From Myxococcota bacterium (lineage in GTDB: Bacteria; Myxococcota_A; UBA796): a DNA stretch of 64,000 nucleotides. Where the stretch lies: assembly GCA_029251165.1 (NCBI GenBank), contig JAQXDW010000028.1:1-64000 (forward strand). The letters are read 5' to 3'. Position numbers and translations under genes: made by a program. Shown one piece after another: positions 50,240-59,518 of this stretch. The notes beneath the pieces were generated by a model, which worked only from the letters and a program-made list of their open reading frames with translations, was not told the DNA's origin and searched no databases. How positions within the stretch are numbered: position 1 is the first letter of the stretch; each line of letters starts with the position of its first letter.

Positions 50240-51762
50240 GACTCGACGAGCATGTCCACGGCGCTCTCCGCCCACTCGATGCTCGGGTGATGCGCCCAGT
50301 GGGTCGCCATGATCCGAATGCGATCGCTGGGTGACTCGATCCGCTGGGCAGCCTCGCGCAGCTTCTCAATGCTCTTCTTGAGCGCCTTGTTCTCCCACAG
50401 CAGCGCGCCGATGTAGACCCGGGTGCTCTTGAATTCCAGGGACGCGCTGTCGTGGTCGATACCAGACAGCGCGGTGTCGATCCGCTTGAGGGCCGAGACG
50501 ATGTCCTTCTCCGCCTGCGCCAGCACCAGCTGATGCTCGGCATCCGCCAGCTCGCGCGCCGTGGCCTCAGAGACCTCGGCGTTGCCCCCCTCTCCGCTGG
50601 CAGCTTCCTGCTCGGTCTTCGCGGCCGCCAGCCGAGCCTGCGCGGCCTCGATCTGCTTCGCGAGGGCTTCCTCACGCGCCGACTCCAAGGCCTCGGACTG
50701 CTGGGTGGCTTTTTCCTCTGTGGCGATGGCGATCTCGTTGAGCTTCGCAGTGCGCACCTTCAGCACGGCCTCCTTCGCCTCTTCACGCACGATCTCCTTC
50801 TGCAGGTCGAACTTCGCGCGCCCTCCGGCCCTCTTGAGGGCCTCGCGGAGATCATGGAGGTGCTTGGTGCTCTTCTCGAGCGCATCCAGGGATGCCGCCG
50901 CTTCCTCCCGGTGCAGTACAGCCTGCGCGCTGATGGAGATGGTGGTGGCTTCCAGCTCGTGGGCCCTCGACTCGCTCTCCAGCCAGCCTTCCTGACAGGT
51001 GTCGGCGGCTTCCCATCGCGCCTCGACCTGCTGGGGGGTGACCACCGGCTTCGGCTTCGGCTTCGCCTCTGGAGCCGGCTTCTCTCGACGGGGCTTCGGA
51101 CGCACGCGGCGGGTCCTCAGCTTCTTGTCCGGCTGGTCAGGCTGGGCCGCTGTGGACTTAGATGTGGCGGCAGCCTGTCGGGCTTTCTCTGCGCGCTTCT
51201 CGGCCCTGCGGTGCTTCAGCTCCTCGCGCTTGAGCTTGCGCTGGGCGTTCTGCTGCTCCTTGCGCTCCCGGACCACTGCGGCGAGCCGCTTCTTCTCCGT
51301 AGCGGCCTCTCGGGCGGTGCGCTCCTTGTCCTTCGGAGTGATGATGGTGATCCGATCTTCACCGCCTGAGGTCATCATCCCGGTGGCCTTCTTGATCGCC
51401 TTGCGGATGTCACGACCGAACTTCAGCTTGTTCGCCTCGTTGATGTTTTTCTTGATGTAGAGGATGAGGAAGCCGGGCTTGGGACACTCGAACGTTCCGT
51501 TGAGGATCTCTCCAAACCGGGTGATGCCGCCCTGAAAGATGCCGCGATCGACGGGTCCCTGAGGCTCCAGGATGAGAATCGGCCCCCCCACCGTCGCGTT
51601 CTTGCGCGCAAAGAAGAAATTTCCCTTTGTGCCAGCCCTTCGCACGCTCTGGTCGAATGGGATCATCAGCCGCTTCTTCTGAGCCTTCTCCTCAGAGGTC
51701 AGAGAGCGGGACTTGTCGAAGACGATCTTGACGTCAACATCGCTGCGGAAGAAGCTGGGCAT
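50236..51762 (-). CDS. Large coiled-coil protein of unknown function
   Basis: 508 residues. The N-terminal 145 residues look globular (VKIVFDKSRSLTSEEKAQKK, GPILILEPQGPVDRGIF, TFECPKPGFLILYIKKN). Then a charged coiled coil (TAREAATEKKRLAAVVRER...) and a basic Lys/Pro/Arg linker (RTRRVRPKPRREKPAPEAKP), then another long helical region (about 270-450) and a short globular end (ATHWAHHPSIEWAESAVDML). No signal peptide, no TM segment and no family that I recognise. It overlaps the start of the glycosyltransferase gene, so the two are co-translated. The KP-rich linker could bind nucleic acid or peptidoglycan (inference). Confidence 0.7.
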   Translation of the reverse strand: MPSFFRSDVDVKIVFDKSRSLTSEEKAQKKRLMIPFDQSVRRAGTKGNFFFARKNATVGGPILILEPQGPVDRGIFQGGITRFGEILNGTFECPKPGFLILYIKKNINEANKLKFGRDIRKAIKKATGMMTSGGEDRITIITPKDKERTAREAATEKKRLAAVVRERKEQQNAQRKLKREELKHRRAEKRAEKARQAAATSKSTAAQPDQPDKKLRTRRVRPKPRREKPAPEAKPKPKPVVTPQQVEARWEAADTCQEGWLESESRAHELEATTISISAQAVLHREEAAASLDALEKSTKHLHDLREALKRAGGRAKFDLQKEIVREEAKEAVLKVRTAKLNEIAIATEEKATQQSEALESAREEALAKQIEAAQARLAAAKTEQEAASGEGGNAEVSEATARELADAEHQLVLAQAEKDIVSALKRIDTALSGIDHDSASLEFKSTRVYIGALLWENKALKKSIEKLREAAQRIESPSDRIRIMATHWAHHPSIEWAESAVDMLVES

Positions 51763-51820
51763 AACTGCATCCTATATCGAGCCAACCAGGATATACCCTC
51801 GGCTTGCATGGAGGGCACCG

Positions 51821-52684
51821 ATGCGGTTCCGGTTGGGCTGCGCAGTATGGGGATTTCAGGGCTGGCGAGGAGCCTTCTTCCCTGCCGACGCTCCGCAGCA
51901 CAGCATGCTGGGCCTGTACAGCCGTCGGATGATGGCGGTGGAGGGCAACTCGGTGTTCTACGGGATTCCTTCCTCAGAGGTCCTCTCGAAGTGGTGCGCG
52001 CAGACCCCCGAAAGCTTCCGGTTCTGTCCCAAGATCCCAAAGGTCATCAGCCACGAGGGCGACCTGACACCAGAGATTCCACAGGCGCAGCGGTTCTTTG
52101 ACCACATGCACCGTGGCCTCGGCGCCCGACTTGGCCCCATCTTCCTCCAGCTCCCCCCCGGCTACAGCCCCCACCTCGGTCCAGATCTCGCCCGGTTCCT
52201 GAACGCCTGGCGTCGTCACACCGCCCATCCCCTGCTCGTCGAGGTCCGGCATCCACGCTGGTACACCGACGGCCCCGCCGCCCGGCTGGACACCCTGCTC
52301 GACCGCCTCTCGCTGGGGCGGGTGGTCCTGGACACTCGAGCGATCTACTCTGGAAGCGACGATCCCCAGGCAGACAATCCCCGCAAGAAGCCAAAGCTGC
52401 CGCTGCATGCGGTCGCGGTGGGAAGCCTGGCGATGGTGCGCTTCATCAGCCACCCAGATCCGGATCGAAACCGCCATCTGCTCCATCAGTGGGCCACCAC
52501 CATCCATCGCTGGCTCACCGCTGGCACAGAGGTCTATTTCTTCATGCACTGCCCAAGAGAAGAATTCTCCCCGGCGAACGCTCGCATGCTCCAGCGGATG
52601 CTGGAGGAGCAGGGCGCTCCCGTCTCCCCGCTGCCGTGGGACAGCCTGCCGCCAGAGCCCCATCAGGTGGGGATGTTTCGATGA
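51821..52684 (+). CDS. DUF72 family protein
   Basis: 287 residues. The DUF72 pattern is present: RLGCAVWGFQGWRGAFFP at the start, YSRRMMAVEGNSVFYGIPS, FCPKIPKVISH, RLGPIFLQLPPGYSP, LLVEVRHPRWY and MVRFISHP. These proteins have a TIM-barrel fold related to UVDE/xylose isomerase; their role is unknown. Start ATG with GGAGGGCACCG. It is coupled by ATGA to the next methyltransferase gene, so the two likely act together. Confidence 0.82.
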   Translation: MRFRLGCAVWGFQGWRGAFFPADAPQHSMLGLYSRRMMAVEGNSVFYGIPSSEVLSKWCAQTPESFRFCPKIPKVISHEGDLTPEIPQAQRFFDHMHRGLGARLGPIFLQLPPGYSPHLGPDLARFLNAWRRHTAHPLLVEVRHPRWYTDGPAARLDTLLDRLSLGRVVLDTRAIYSGSDDPQADNPRKKPKLPLHAVAVGSLAMVRFISHPDPDRNRHLLHQWATTIHRWLTAGTEVYFFMHCPREEFSPANARMLQRMLEEQGAPVSPLPWDSLPPEPHQVGMFR

Positions 52685-53724
52685 GCGCGCTGACATCAAG
52701 AGAAGACGGCCGAGACAACGCCGCCACCGAGGTCCTCATCGATGCCCTGCCCCCGATCGAGCCCGGCGGCTCGGTGCTGGTCATCGATGACCGCACCGGC
52801 ACCGTCGGACGAGAGCTGACCGGACGCAGCCTGAGTGTGACGTCCTGGTCCCGGCTCGCGCGCGGCAGCCGTGCTGGCCTGGCATGGCCAGAAGAAGGGG
52901 CCTACGACGCCGCAACCCTCCGTCTTCCCCGAAGCAAAGAAGCACTGGAGCTGGCCCTGCACGCGGCGGCATGCCGGCTGCGTCCGGGCGCACCGCTGTG
53001 GATCTATGGCGCGAACGACGAGGGCATCAAGTCCGCCCACAAGCGGATCTCTCCGCTGCTCGGCCCGGTCAACGTGCTCGATGCTCGCCGCCACTGTCGG
53101 GTCATCGAGGCCACGCGTCCGGAGTCCGCCGATGGGCTGAGCACCAGCCTCGAAGCCTTCAAGCGCACCCTCACCCTCACCCTGCCCGACGGCGAGCGCG
53201 ACGTGGTCAGCTACCCCGGCGTGTTCGCCAAGGGCCGCCTGGATCCCGGCACAGCGATGCTGCTTGGCGCGCTGCCGCCCCTCGAGGACGGCGCCCGGGT
53301 GCTCGACTTCGCCTGCGGTGCCGGCATCATCGCCGGGTTTGTCGCACGCAAGCATCCCGAGGTGGCGCTGTGGATGACCGATGCCGATGCCATTGCGCTG
53401 GCTGCTGCCGTCGAGAATGCTCCCACGGCGACCGCGCTGTGTGGTGACCGCTGGGGAAGCATCCAGGGCAGCCGGCAGTTCGATCGCATCCTCTCCAACC
53501 CTCCGATTCATGAGGGCAAGGGGCGGACCTATGATGTGCTGAACGAGCTCATCTCGGGGGCGCCGGCTCGGCTGCGCCCCGGCGGGCAGCTCTGGCTCGT
53601 TGTCCAGCGGCAGATTCCAGCGGACAAGGTAATGGAGGAGACCTTCCGGAAGGTCTCCCTGGCCGCAGAGAATACCCGGTTCCGGGTCTGGTGTGGACAG
53701 GGTCGGAAGCGACAGCAGCGCTGA
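52681..53724 (+). CDS. RsmC/RlmG-type methyltransferase
   Basis: 347 residues. Duplicated Rossmann-like architecture: an N-terminal pseudo-methyltransferase half (GGSVLVIDDRTGTVGREL, YDAATLRLPRSKEALELAL, GAPLWIYGANDEGIKS) and a C-terminal catalytic half with VLDFACGAGIIAGFVA (motif I) and the N6/N2-methylase motif ILSNPPIHEGKG. This is the layout of the rRNA guanine-N2 methyltransferases RsmC and RlmG, which use SAM. NPPIH replaces the usual NPPFH. Its start overlaps the DUF72 stop. Substrate 16S or 23S rRNA is inferred. Confidence 0.83.
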   Translation: MSALTSREDGRDNAATEVLIDALPPIEPGGSVLVIDDRTGTVGRELTGRSLSVTSWSRLARGSRAGLAWPEEGAYDAATLRLPRSKEALELALHAAACRLRPGAPLWIYGANDEGIKSAHKRISPLLGPVNVLDARRHCRVIEATRPESADGLSTSLEAFKRTLTLTLPDGERDVVSYPGVFAKGRLDPGTAMLLGALPPLEDGARVLDFACGAGIIAGFVARKHPEVALWMTDADAIALAAAVENAPTATALCGDRWGSIQGSRQFDRILSNPPIHEGKGRTYDVLNELISGAPARLRPGGQLWLVVQRQIPADKVMEETFRKVSLAAENTRFRVWCGQGRKRQQR

Positions 53725-53805
53725 CCACGACGGCATCCGGTGGTGACTCAGGATGCTCCTGTGGAGCGTCGCTTGTGAGACACCGCTGCCACCGCACCAG
53801 GGCCC

Positions 53806-55656
53806 TCAGCGGGAGGCGCTCCACTGGAACGCCTTGCCCTTGCGGCCCCTCTTGTAGGTTCCCGACAGGGTGCTGCCGGAGAGGCGTCCCTGGAAGCTGA
53901 GGCCCTCGGCGGTGCTGGTGACCTGGAAGACCCCGGTCACCGGGTCGAAGGTTCCGCTGGCGATGATCGTGCGCTGGGTGTTGCCGAGCAGGAACGAGTA
54001 CTCAGCGCGGATGCTGCCGTCGGTGTCGGTGATGCGCAGCTGGAGAGGTCGCTGGTCGGCGATGCCGCTCCACAGCCCCGACAGGTCGACGCTGGAAGCC
54101 TCTGGAGCGGGCTCGGCCTCGGGGTCGGCCTCGCCGTCAAGCGCTGCGACCGCCGCGGACTCCGAGCCCAGATCATCGCTGGCGGGATCGGCGGTGACCT
54201 CAGGATCAGCGGGAAGCTCCGGTTCGGCGGTGGCCTCGGGATCGGCGATGGCCTCGGGATCGGCGGGAAGCTCCAGCTCGGCGGTGGCCTCGGAATCGAC
54301 GGGAAGCTCCGGCTCGGCCGGATCGGCGGGAACCTCAGGATCAGCCGCCTCCGCGCTGCCCTCTGCCGCTGCGCTGGCGTCGTTCTCGGCGGCTTCCGCC
54401 GCTGCGCCGGCCTCCGCCTCATCCAGTGCGACCACCACATCGACCGGCGGACGCTCTGCCTCTGGAGAGGGCACCGGGACAATGACGACCTCTGTCGGTG
54501 GGATCACTGACGGGGCCTGGACCACTGCCGCTTGTTGGTTGAGGTACCAGACCACGCCGCCGCTGATCAACCCGACCAGCAGGAGCGCAGCGAGAACGAG
54601 CGGAGCGACCACCAGCGCCTTGAGGCCGCTCTCCGTCGTGCTGGTCGTACTGGTCGTACTGGTCGTGCTGTGGATGCTGCCGGACTGCGTGTTGAACGAT
54701 GGGAGACCGGAGTCGGTCAGCGGCAGGAGGGTTGGGTCGGTGGAGGCTTGGGTCTGTGGCGACGGGATGAGATCAAGAGAGAAGTTGCTGGAGAGCTGCT
54801 GGCGATCCACCAGCGCCAGCAGCCGGGGATGCTCGGCGAACAGCGCACGGGCGAGGCTTCGGCAGTCGGGGAACCGCTCGTCGCGCTCTCGGGACATCGC
54901 GGTCTGGACCGCATCGCTGAGGTACTCCGGACAGTCTGGACTCCGCTCGCGGAGGGTGGGCGGCGTAAAGTCGATGGACTCTCGGGCGCTGGTGGCGTCG
55001 ATGACCTCCGGGAACGCACGCTCTCCGGAGAGAACCTCGTAGAGCATCACCCCCAGCGCGTAGATGTCGGCGCGCTGATCGACGGCCCCTGAATCGAGCA
55101 CCTGCTCCGGAGCGAGGTAGCCGGGACTGCCCATCAGCGAGCCAATGGCGGTGGCATTTCGGGCCATGTCCTCGACGACAACCTTGGCGATTCCAAAGTC
55201 CGCGACCTTGGGCAGCAGCCCGCCCGACATCCGCGCGAGCAAGACATTGGCCGGCTTGAGATCGCGGTGCAGCACTCCGGCATCGTGGGCCGCAGTGATC
55301 GCAGCGATGACCGGGGCAATCAGGGAGAGGGCATCGTCGGTTGGCAGGGCACCGCGCTGGCGGAGGTAGTGCTCCATGGTCGGACCGTCGATGTACTCCA
55401 TCAGCAGACCGCAGCGGCCATCGTGCCGGACCACATCGGTGACCGCGACGACATTGGGGTGGCGGATCTGTGCCTGGATCCGCCCCTCGAGGAGGATGCG
55501 CTCGATGAGGCTCTGGCGACGCCAGACGAGGAGCTTCAGGGCGTGAACGCTGTTGAGCTCCCGGTGACGCACCCGAAACACTTCTGCGAGCCCGCCCTGT
55601 CCCAAACGCGCCTCGACGATGTAGCGCTCGTCGATGATCTCGCCAGGCTTCAACAC
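53806..55656 (-). CDS. Receptor-type Ser/Thr protein kinase (Pkn family)
   Basis: 616 residues. Kinase domain 1-270: glycine loop RLGQGGLAEVF, Lys41 in HALKLL, HRDLKPAN (130-137), DFG at 153-155, GYLAPEQV and DIYALGVMLYEV. A Ser/Thr-rich juxtamembrane stretch (STTSTTSTTSTTESG) leads to one TM helix at about 348-372. The outer part has a long Ala/Glu/Pro repeat region (units like DPEATAEPELPA) and a C-terminal beta domain (SGLWSGIADQRPLQLRITDTDG...FQGRLSGSTLSGTYK) of the kind that measures lipids or small ligands. The start is GTG. Such kinases signal from outside to the cytoplasm in myxobacteria. Ligand unknown. Confidence 0.88.
   Translation of the reverse strand: MLKPGEIIDERYIVEARLGQGGLAEVFRVRHRELNSVHALKLLVWRRQSLIERILLEGRIQAQIRHPNVVAVTDVVRHDGRCGLLMEYIDGPTMEHYLRQRGALPTDDALSLIAPVIAAITAAHDAGVLHRDLKPANVLLARMSGGLLPKVADFGIAKVVVEDMARNATAIGSLMGSPGYLAPEQVLDSGAVDQRADIYALGVMLYEVLSGERAFPEVIDATSARESIDFTPPTLRERSPDCPEYLSDAVQTAMSRERDERFPDCRSLARALFAEHPRLLALVDRQQLSSNFSLDLIPSPQTQASTDPTLLPLTDSGLPSFNTQSGSIHSTTSTTSTTSTTESGLKALVVAPLVLAALLLVGLISGGVVWYLNQQAAVVQAPSVIPPTEVVIVPVPSPEAERPPVDVVVALDEAEAGAAAEAAENDASAAAEGSAEAADPEVPADPAEPELPVDSEATAELELPADPEAIADPEATAEPELPADPEVTADPASDDLGSESAAVAALDGEADPEAEPAPEASSVDLSGLWSGIADQRPLQLRITDTDGSIRAEYSFLLGNTQRTIIASGTFDPVTGVFQVTSTAEGLSFQGRLSGSTLSGTYKRGRKGKAFQWSASR
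54190..54340 (-). repeat. Imperfect tandem repeats in the kinase linker
   Basis: In-frame units that encode ADPEATAEPELP-like blocks recur about six times. They form the extracellular stalk of the receptor kinase and may vary in number. Confidence 0.7.
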
Positions 55657-55663
55657 AGCGTGC

Positions 55664-56596
55664 TCAGCCTCCCGCTGGCTGGTTGATGCTCAGGCCGATC
55701 GAGACCAGCGTGACATCAGTGGGGTTGTTCATCGCCGCGATGGTTCTCAAGGCGCCGAAGGTGAAGGCGAGGTTGTCGGGGCTGTCGGATGTGACCGTTC
55801 GCACAATCACTGACCCGCCGACCTGCACATTGTAGACACGAAGCGCGGAGAACCGATCGGTGTCGGTGAGGTCCAGCTCATACCAATCCAGTCCACCCGG
55901 ACGCCACAACCCGCTAACCATCGGGCCTACAGCCAGCCACGCCGAGGGCGCCCACAGGATCCCAGCATCTCCAAACACCTCGCCGCCGGGCACGGCCTCA
56001 GGCGCGCCTGGGTAGGCATCGGTGTTGGCGAACCGGTATCGGTAGCCCCCCTGGAGCATCGCGCTGCTGTAGCCGCTGCCGGTTCCAATGCTGCGTCCAA
56101 TGGCAGCGGTCGGCCCGATGTCGAAGGTGCCCTCGCCGATGTTGGTGATCCGCTCCCGATCGGGTGCCGTGAACATGCCGTACCGGGCCTCTCCCCCGAG
56201 CGAGAGGCTCACCGGACTGCCATACAGCTCGTCGAGGAGCAGCCCCTTGCCGGAGACCGAGATGATTCCGATGCCCTGCGTGGTCCGGCAGGCTCCCATC
56301 CCCAGCGCACCGCACAGCTCATGATCGGTGCGGTTGGCCTGGACCCGGTACCACGGCACAGCGACCGTCAGATCCATCCGAGGGCGGACGCCATAGGTGA
56401 AGAGCCCCTTGGCCCCAAACGTGCTCAGCCCCTCGCCGACATCGATGACCTCCGTGGTGTTCGCGGAGGTCTCAATGGACAGCTTCGTGAGCCGCTGGGA
56501 CTCCAGAGCAAAGAAGGCATCTCGGCTACCAGAGCCGATGACCCAAGGACCGGAGCCAGCATTCGCAAGCCCCATAGTAAGGAATCCAATCAGCAC
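55664..56596 (-). CDS. Predicted outer-membrane beta-barrel protein
   Basis: About 310 residues. A signal peptide (LIGFLTMGLANA) precedes alternating hydrophobic/polar strands with aromatic ends (FTYGVRPRMDLTVAVPWYRVQ, SAMLQGGYRYRFAN, APSAWLAVGPMVSGLWR, TLVSIGLSINQ), the pattern of a beta-barrel of 10-12 strands. Two Cys (CGALGMGACR) lie in a loop. The GTG start gives GGAGGG at a good distance and overlaps the upstream stop (TAGTG); a TTG six bases earlier is possible. It is the second gene of a pair, and the receptor kinase gene follows 7 bases downstream on the same strand. Function unknown. Confidence 0.68.
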   Translation of the reverse strand: MLIGFLTMGLANAGSGPWVIGSGSRDAFFALESQRLTKLSIETSANTTEVIDVGEGLSTFGAKGLFTYGVRPRMDLTVAVPWYRVQANRTDHELCGALGMGACRTTQGIGIISVSGKGLLLDELYGSPVSLSLGGEARYGMFTAPDRERITNIGEGTFDIGPTAAIGRSIGTGSGYSSAMLQGGYRYRFANTDAYPGAPEAVPGGEVFGDAGILWAPSAWLAVGPMVSGLWRPGGLDWYELDLTDTDRFSALRVYNVQVGGSVIVRTVTSDSPDNLAFTFGALRTIAAMNNPTDVTLVSIGLSINQPAGG

Positions 56597-58689
56597 TACC
56601 AACCCTCCACGGCAATCCCGATGGTCATACCGGACTCCTCACTGTCGATAACTGCCGGGGCAGAAGCGAGGCGTACGGTCGGGAGCCGCTGCGCACGTGG
56701 GAGCCACTCCGAGCCATAGCGCTGCTCCATGCCAATGCCAACTGCAACGCCCGCAACACTGCCGATCAGGGCACCGGTGGTGATGGACTGGGGATCGGGG
56801 ACAAACAGCGCGGTCCCGAGCGAGCCAATGACCGCGCCGCCGACACCGCCGAGCTGCGGCAGGACCGTGGCGCGGGGGCTAAGTCCGACGCGGTCGGTCT
56901 GTGAGATCGCCGCGGCAGCCATGAAGACGTTGCTGGTCCCGGTGATCACGAGGACGAGATCCTCTGCCTCTCCCTCCAGTCCAATCGCCACCGGAATGAG
57001 CCCGCCGTAGAACATGCCCCAGCCCGCTGCCGAGGCGACCAGGAGGGGCTCAGCGGGGGAGAGGTCGACGTACTGACTGGCGAGTCCCAGCCCTGACAGG
57101 CTCGCACCAGTGGCGGTCAGGATGAGACCGCCGCCGCGATCAAAGCCGGTCTTCTCAGAGAGCACATAGGAGAGCGCGCTGGCTTCCGCAGTGATCAGGG
57201 TGCTGCCGACCGCGACGAAGCTGGCGTCTCCCGTAGTGAACGCACCGTCGCCATACAGCACACCGCCCGCTGCCAGGCCGCCGAGGCCGCCGATGAGCGC
57301 GCCGGCTGCGACCTGATTGTCGTCGGGTGCGTCGAGCAGCAGCAAGGGGACGCCGAGGCCGAGGAAGTTGCCTGCGACAAACCCATAGTCTGCCGCCAGG
57401 ATCCGGTCGGCGGGGATCGGCACGGACTGGCTGACGGCGCTGGCCGCGAGCATGGAGACCGGGATGGCGGTCTGGATGATGCCATCGGGCTCATCGTTCT
57501 TCAGCACAAGCGGCGCGACCCCGCCGAGCCAGCCACCGACCACGCCGGCGCTGGAGATGAGGACGCGATCGTCTCGATCGAGGCTGAAGGCGTCTCGAAG
57601 GAACAGGGCGCTCGCGCCGCCGAGGCTCTGACCGACCATGCCAGCCCCGACCTGCTGCTTGTCCGTGCCGGCTGCCCACCGCGCGGCACCGGAGAAGGCC
57701 ATGTAGCCCAGCGACATCGCCCCGACCGTCTCGGTGATGTCTTCCACGGTGGGGTCAAGCCGACTCATCGCCGCCAGGCCGACCCCTGAGCCGAGCGCGC
57801 TGCCGAGGGTTGTGAGGTAGAGGGGCTGATCGACCTCGGTGAGGAAGACCGTCTGGGCACCGTAGATCATGCCGATGCCGGTCGCGGTGCTGTACTGAAG
57901 CGCCTGCTCGATGGTGAGGTTGTTCGAGCGCGCGTAGACCACGCCGACCCCGGTGCCGATCATCAGGCCGCCGAAGGCACCGATGCTCGGGCCCGCGTCG
58001 GTCTGCCCGAGCTGACCCACGGTGGCGAGCATCAGCGAGCCCGTCACCCCGCTGGTCAGCGCGAACACGCTCGCGCCCGCAATGCTATCGGGAGCCGCCT
58101 CCAGCTGAACGCCGCCCTGGGCCGCCAGGAACTCGGCGTGGTTCGCCGCCAGCTGCGCGGCAGCAGCAGACGTGATGACCTCAGGCTCGCTGCGGCTGCC
58201 GGCGAGGGCCATGAGGATCTCCGGCGTGCCCGGGACACGCACAGCATCGAGGGCGATCAGGGCGTCGAGACGGACCGCCTCGGGCTGGCGGGGCTCCAGG
58301 AGATCGACGACCATCTGGTGGATGCGCACATCTCCAGGGAACGATGAGGCTGCCGAGAGCAGCGCACGCTTGAGCACCACATGCTCGCGCCCTGCAGCCA
58401 GGACGAAGAAGGGCACCGCGCGGGGATCCTGAAGCTCAGCGAGCAGCCCAACAGCAGCGAGCTTGTCGGCCTCTGCTGCGGTGGCATCGGTGAGGCTCGA
58501 GACGGCGGAGATCAAGTCATCGAGTCTCGCTGCTGCTGCCGCATGCCCAGCGCTCTCTTCGCGGGCAGCAGCCAGCTCCGCCTGAAGGCGGGCAAGCGCG
58601 GGCTCTGGAGCAGCGGCCTCGGCAGGAGGCTCCTGGGCGACAGCCACAGGAGCAGACAGGGCGAGTGCAGTCACAAAAACACTTCTCAT
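56596..58689 (-). CDS. Exported protein: HEAT-like region plus long Gly/Ala-rich hairpin array
   Basis: 697 residues. Signal peptide SVFVTALALSAPVAVAQ. Residues 20-90 are a coiled coil; 90-210 look like HEAT/PBS repeats (LAELQDPRAVPFFVLAAG, AVRLDALIALDAVRVPGTPEI). From about 215 to 660 come roughly twenty hydrophobic Gly/Ala-rich segments, each 15-20 residues, joined by short polar loops (SIGAFGGLMIGTGVGVVYA, VGAMSLGYMAFSGAARWA, ALIGGLGGLAAGGVLYGD), a glycine-zipper-like array. I recognise no family. It could be a multi-spanning outer- or inner-membrane protein in an export complex with the barrel encoded next. Start ATG of MRSVFVTAL. Confidence 0.7.
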   Translation of the reverse strand: MRSVFVTALALSAPVAVAQEPPAEAAAPEPALARLQAELAAAREESAGHAAAAARLDDLISAVSSLTDATAAEADKLAAVGLLAELQDPRAVPFFVLAAGREHVVLKRALLSAASSFPGDVRIHQMVVDLLEPRQPEAVRLDALIALDAVRVPGTPEILMALAGSRSEPEVITSAAAAQLAANHAEFLAAQGGVQLEAAPDSIAGASVFALTSGVTGSLMLATVGQLGQTDAGPSIGAFGGLMIGTGVGVVYARSNNLTIEQALQYSTATGIGMIYGAQTVFLTEVDQPLYLTTLGSALGSGVGLAAMSRLDPTVEDITETVGAMSLGYMAFSGAARWAAGTDKQQVGAGMVGQSLGGASALFLRDAFSLDRDDRVLISSAGVVGGWLGGVAPLVLKNDEPDGIIQTAIPVSMLAASAVSQSVPIPADRILAADYGFVAGNFLGLGVPLLLLDAPDDNQVAAGALIGGLGGLAAGGVLYGDGAFTTGDASFVAVGSTLITAEASALSYVLSEKTGFDRGGGLILTATGASLSGLGLASQYVDLSPAEPLLVASAAGWGMFYGGLIPVAIGLEGEAEDLVLVITGTSNVFMAAAAISQTDRVGLSPRATVLPQLGGVGGAVIGSLGTALFVPDPQSITTGALIGSVAGVAVGIGMEQRYGSEWLPRAQRLPTVRLASAPAVIDSEESGMTIGIAVEGW

Positions 58690-59036
58690 TGGAACCACCG
58701 CCCCCTTCTCAAGCGGCATCTGCGCGGAGGCTCCCCCTCAACAGTGCCACAAGGTGTGTATCTCAAATACAACATTTAACGTATCAAGACATCAAACTCA
58801 CATCCCATAAATTCGAGACCTCTGGGCACCAATTCAGGGAGCGTTCGCAGTCCCCTTCGGCACGGAGCCTCAGCCAGCTCTCGGGCCCCGGTGCCCCGTG
58901 CCGCATCGCACCAGAACCCGCTGTCGGCTCCAGACTGCGATCCTCAGCCCAGCGGACAGCCGACCGCGCTGGACGTTATTCGTGCTCGCAAGGGCTTCCA
59001 GCAGAGATCTGCGAGCAACGCCCTGAGGAGAACCCC
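58690..59036. other. 347-base divergent intergenic region
   Basis: It has an AT-rich 70-base part (58750-58820: atctcaaatac, aacatttaacgtatc) suited to promoters for the divergent exported-protein and small membrane-protein genes. The rest is GC-rich without hairpins or conserved motifs I can name. Confidence 0.4.
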
Positions 59037-59507
59037 ATGTCCGAGATTTCCGCTGAGAGCACCACGGCACCCCAGCCACCCGTCGCGCTCGGGAAGGTAA
59101 AGTCGACGTACATGGCCGTCGGCCTCCTGCTCGGCCTGCTCAGCGGCGGCGCGGGTGCACTCTGGGTCTACATAGATGCCTCCAGCACGATCGCAGCGAT
59201 GGAGCGCGCCGCTGCCATCGCGCATGAGCGAGACAGCGCGCTGCAGGCCCGCGCCGCGGTCGCTGCGGCAGAGACCGCGCTGGAGTCACAGGACGTCGAC
59301 AGCGCACGCAAGCACCTCGACGTCGCCAGGCTCAAGCTGTCCGAGACCAGCAGCACCGGCAGCCACCTCGACGCCGGGGTTATGGCGACCATCAGCGAGC
59401 GCCTGGCGGCGGTGAGCCTCTCCGCTGCCAAGGAGATCGAGCGCGCCGACACGGTCCTCGATGAGATCGGTCTCGCGCTGGACCGAGAGCTGATCCGCTC
59501 GAACTGA
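59037..59507 (+). CDS. Small bitopic membrane protein with periplasmic coiled coil
   Basis: 156 residues. The N-terminal 20 residues are polar, TM at about 26-46 (MAVGLLLGLLSGGAGALWVYI), and the rest is a helical Ala/Glu-rich coiled coil (AAMERAAAIAHERDSALQARA, DSARKHLDVARLKLSETS, LAAVSLSAAKEIERADTVLDEI). TGAGGAGAACCCC gives a strong SD. I do not recognise the family. It lies beside the exported HEAT/glycine-zipper gene, divergently, and could be part of the same envelope system (inference only). Confidence 0.65.
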   Translation: MSEISAESTTAPQPPVALGKVKSTYMAVGLLLGLLSGGAGALWVYIDASSTIAAMERAAAIAHERDSALQARAAVAAAETALESQDVDSARKHLDVARLKLSETSSTGSHLDAGVMATISERLAAVSLSAAKEIERADTVLDEIGLALDRELIRSN

Positions 59508-59518
59508 GCCGCGCGCCG

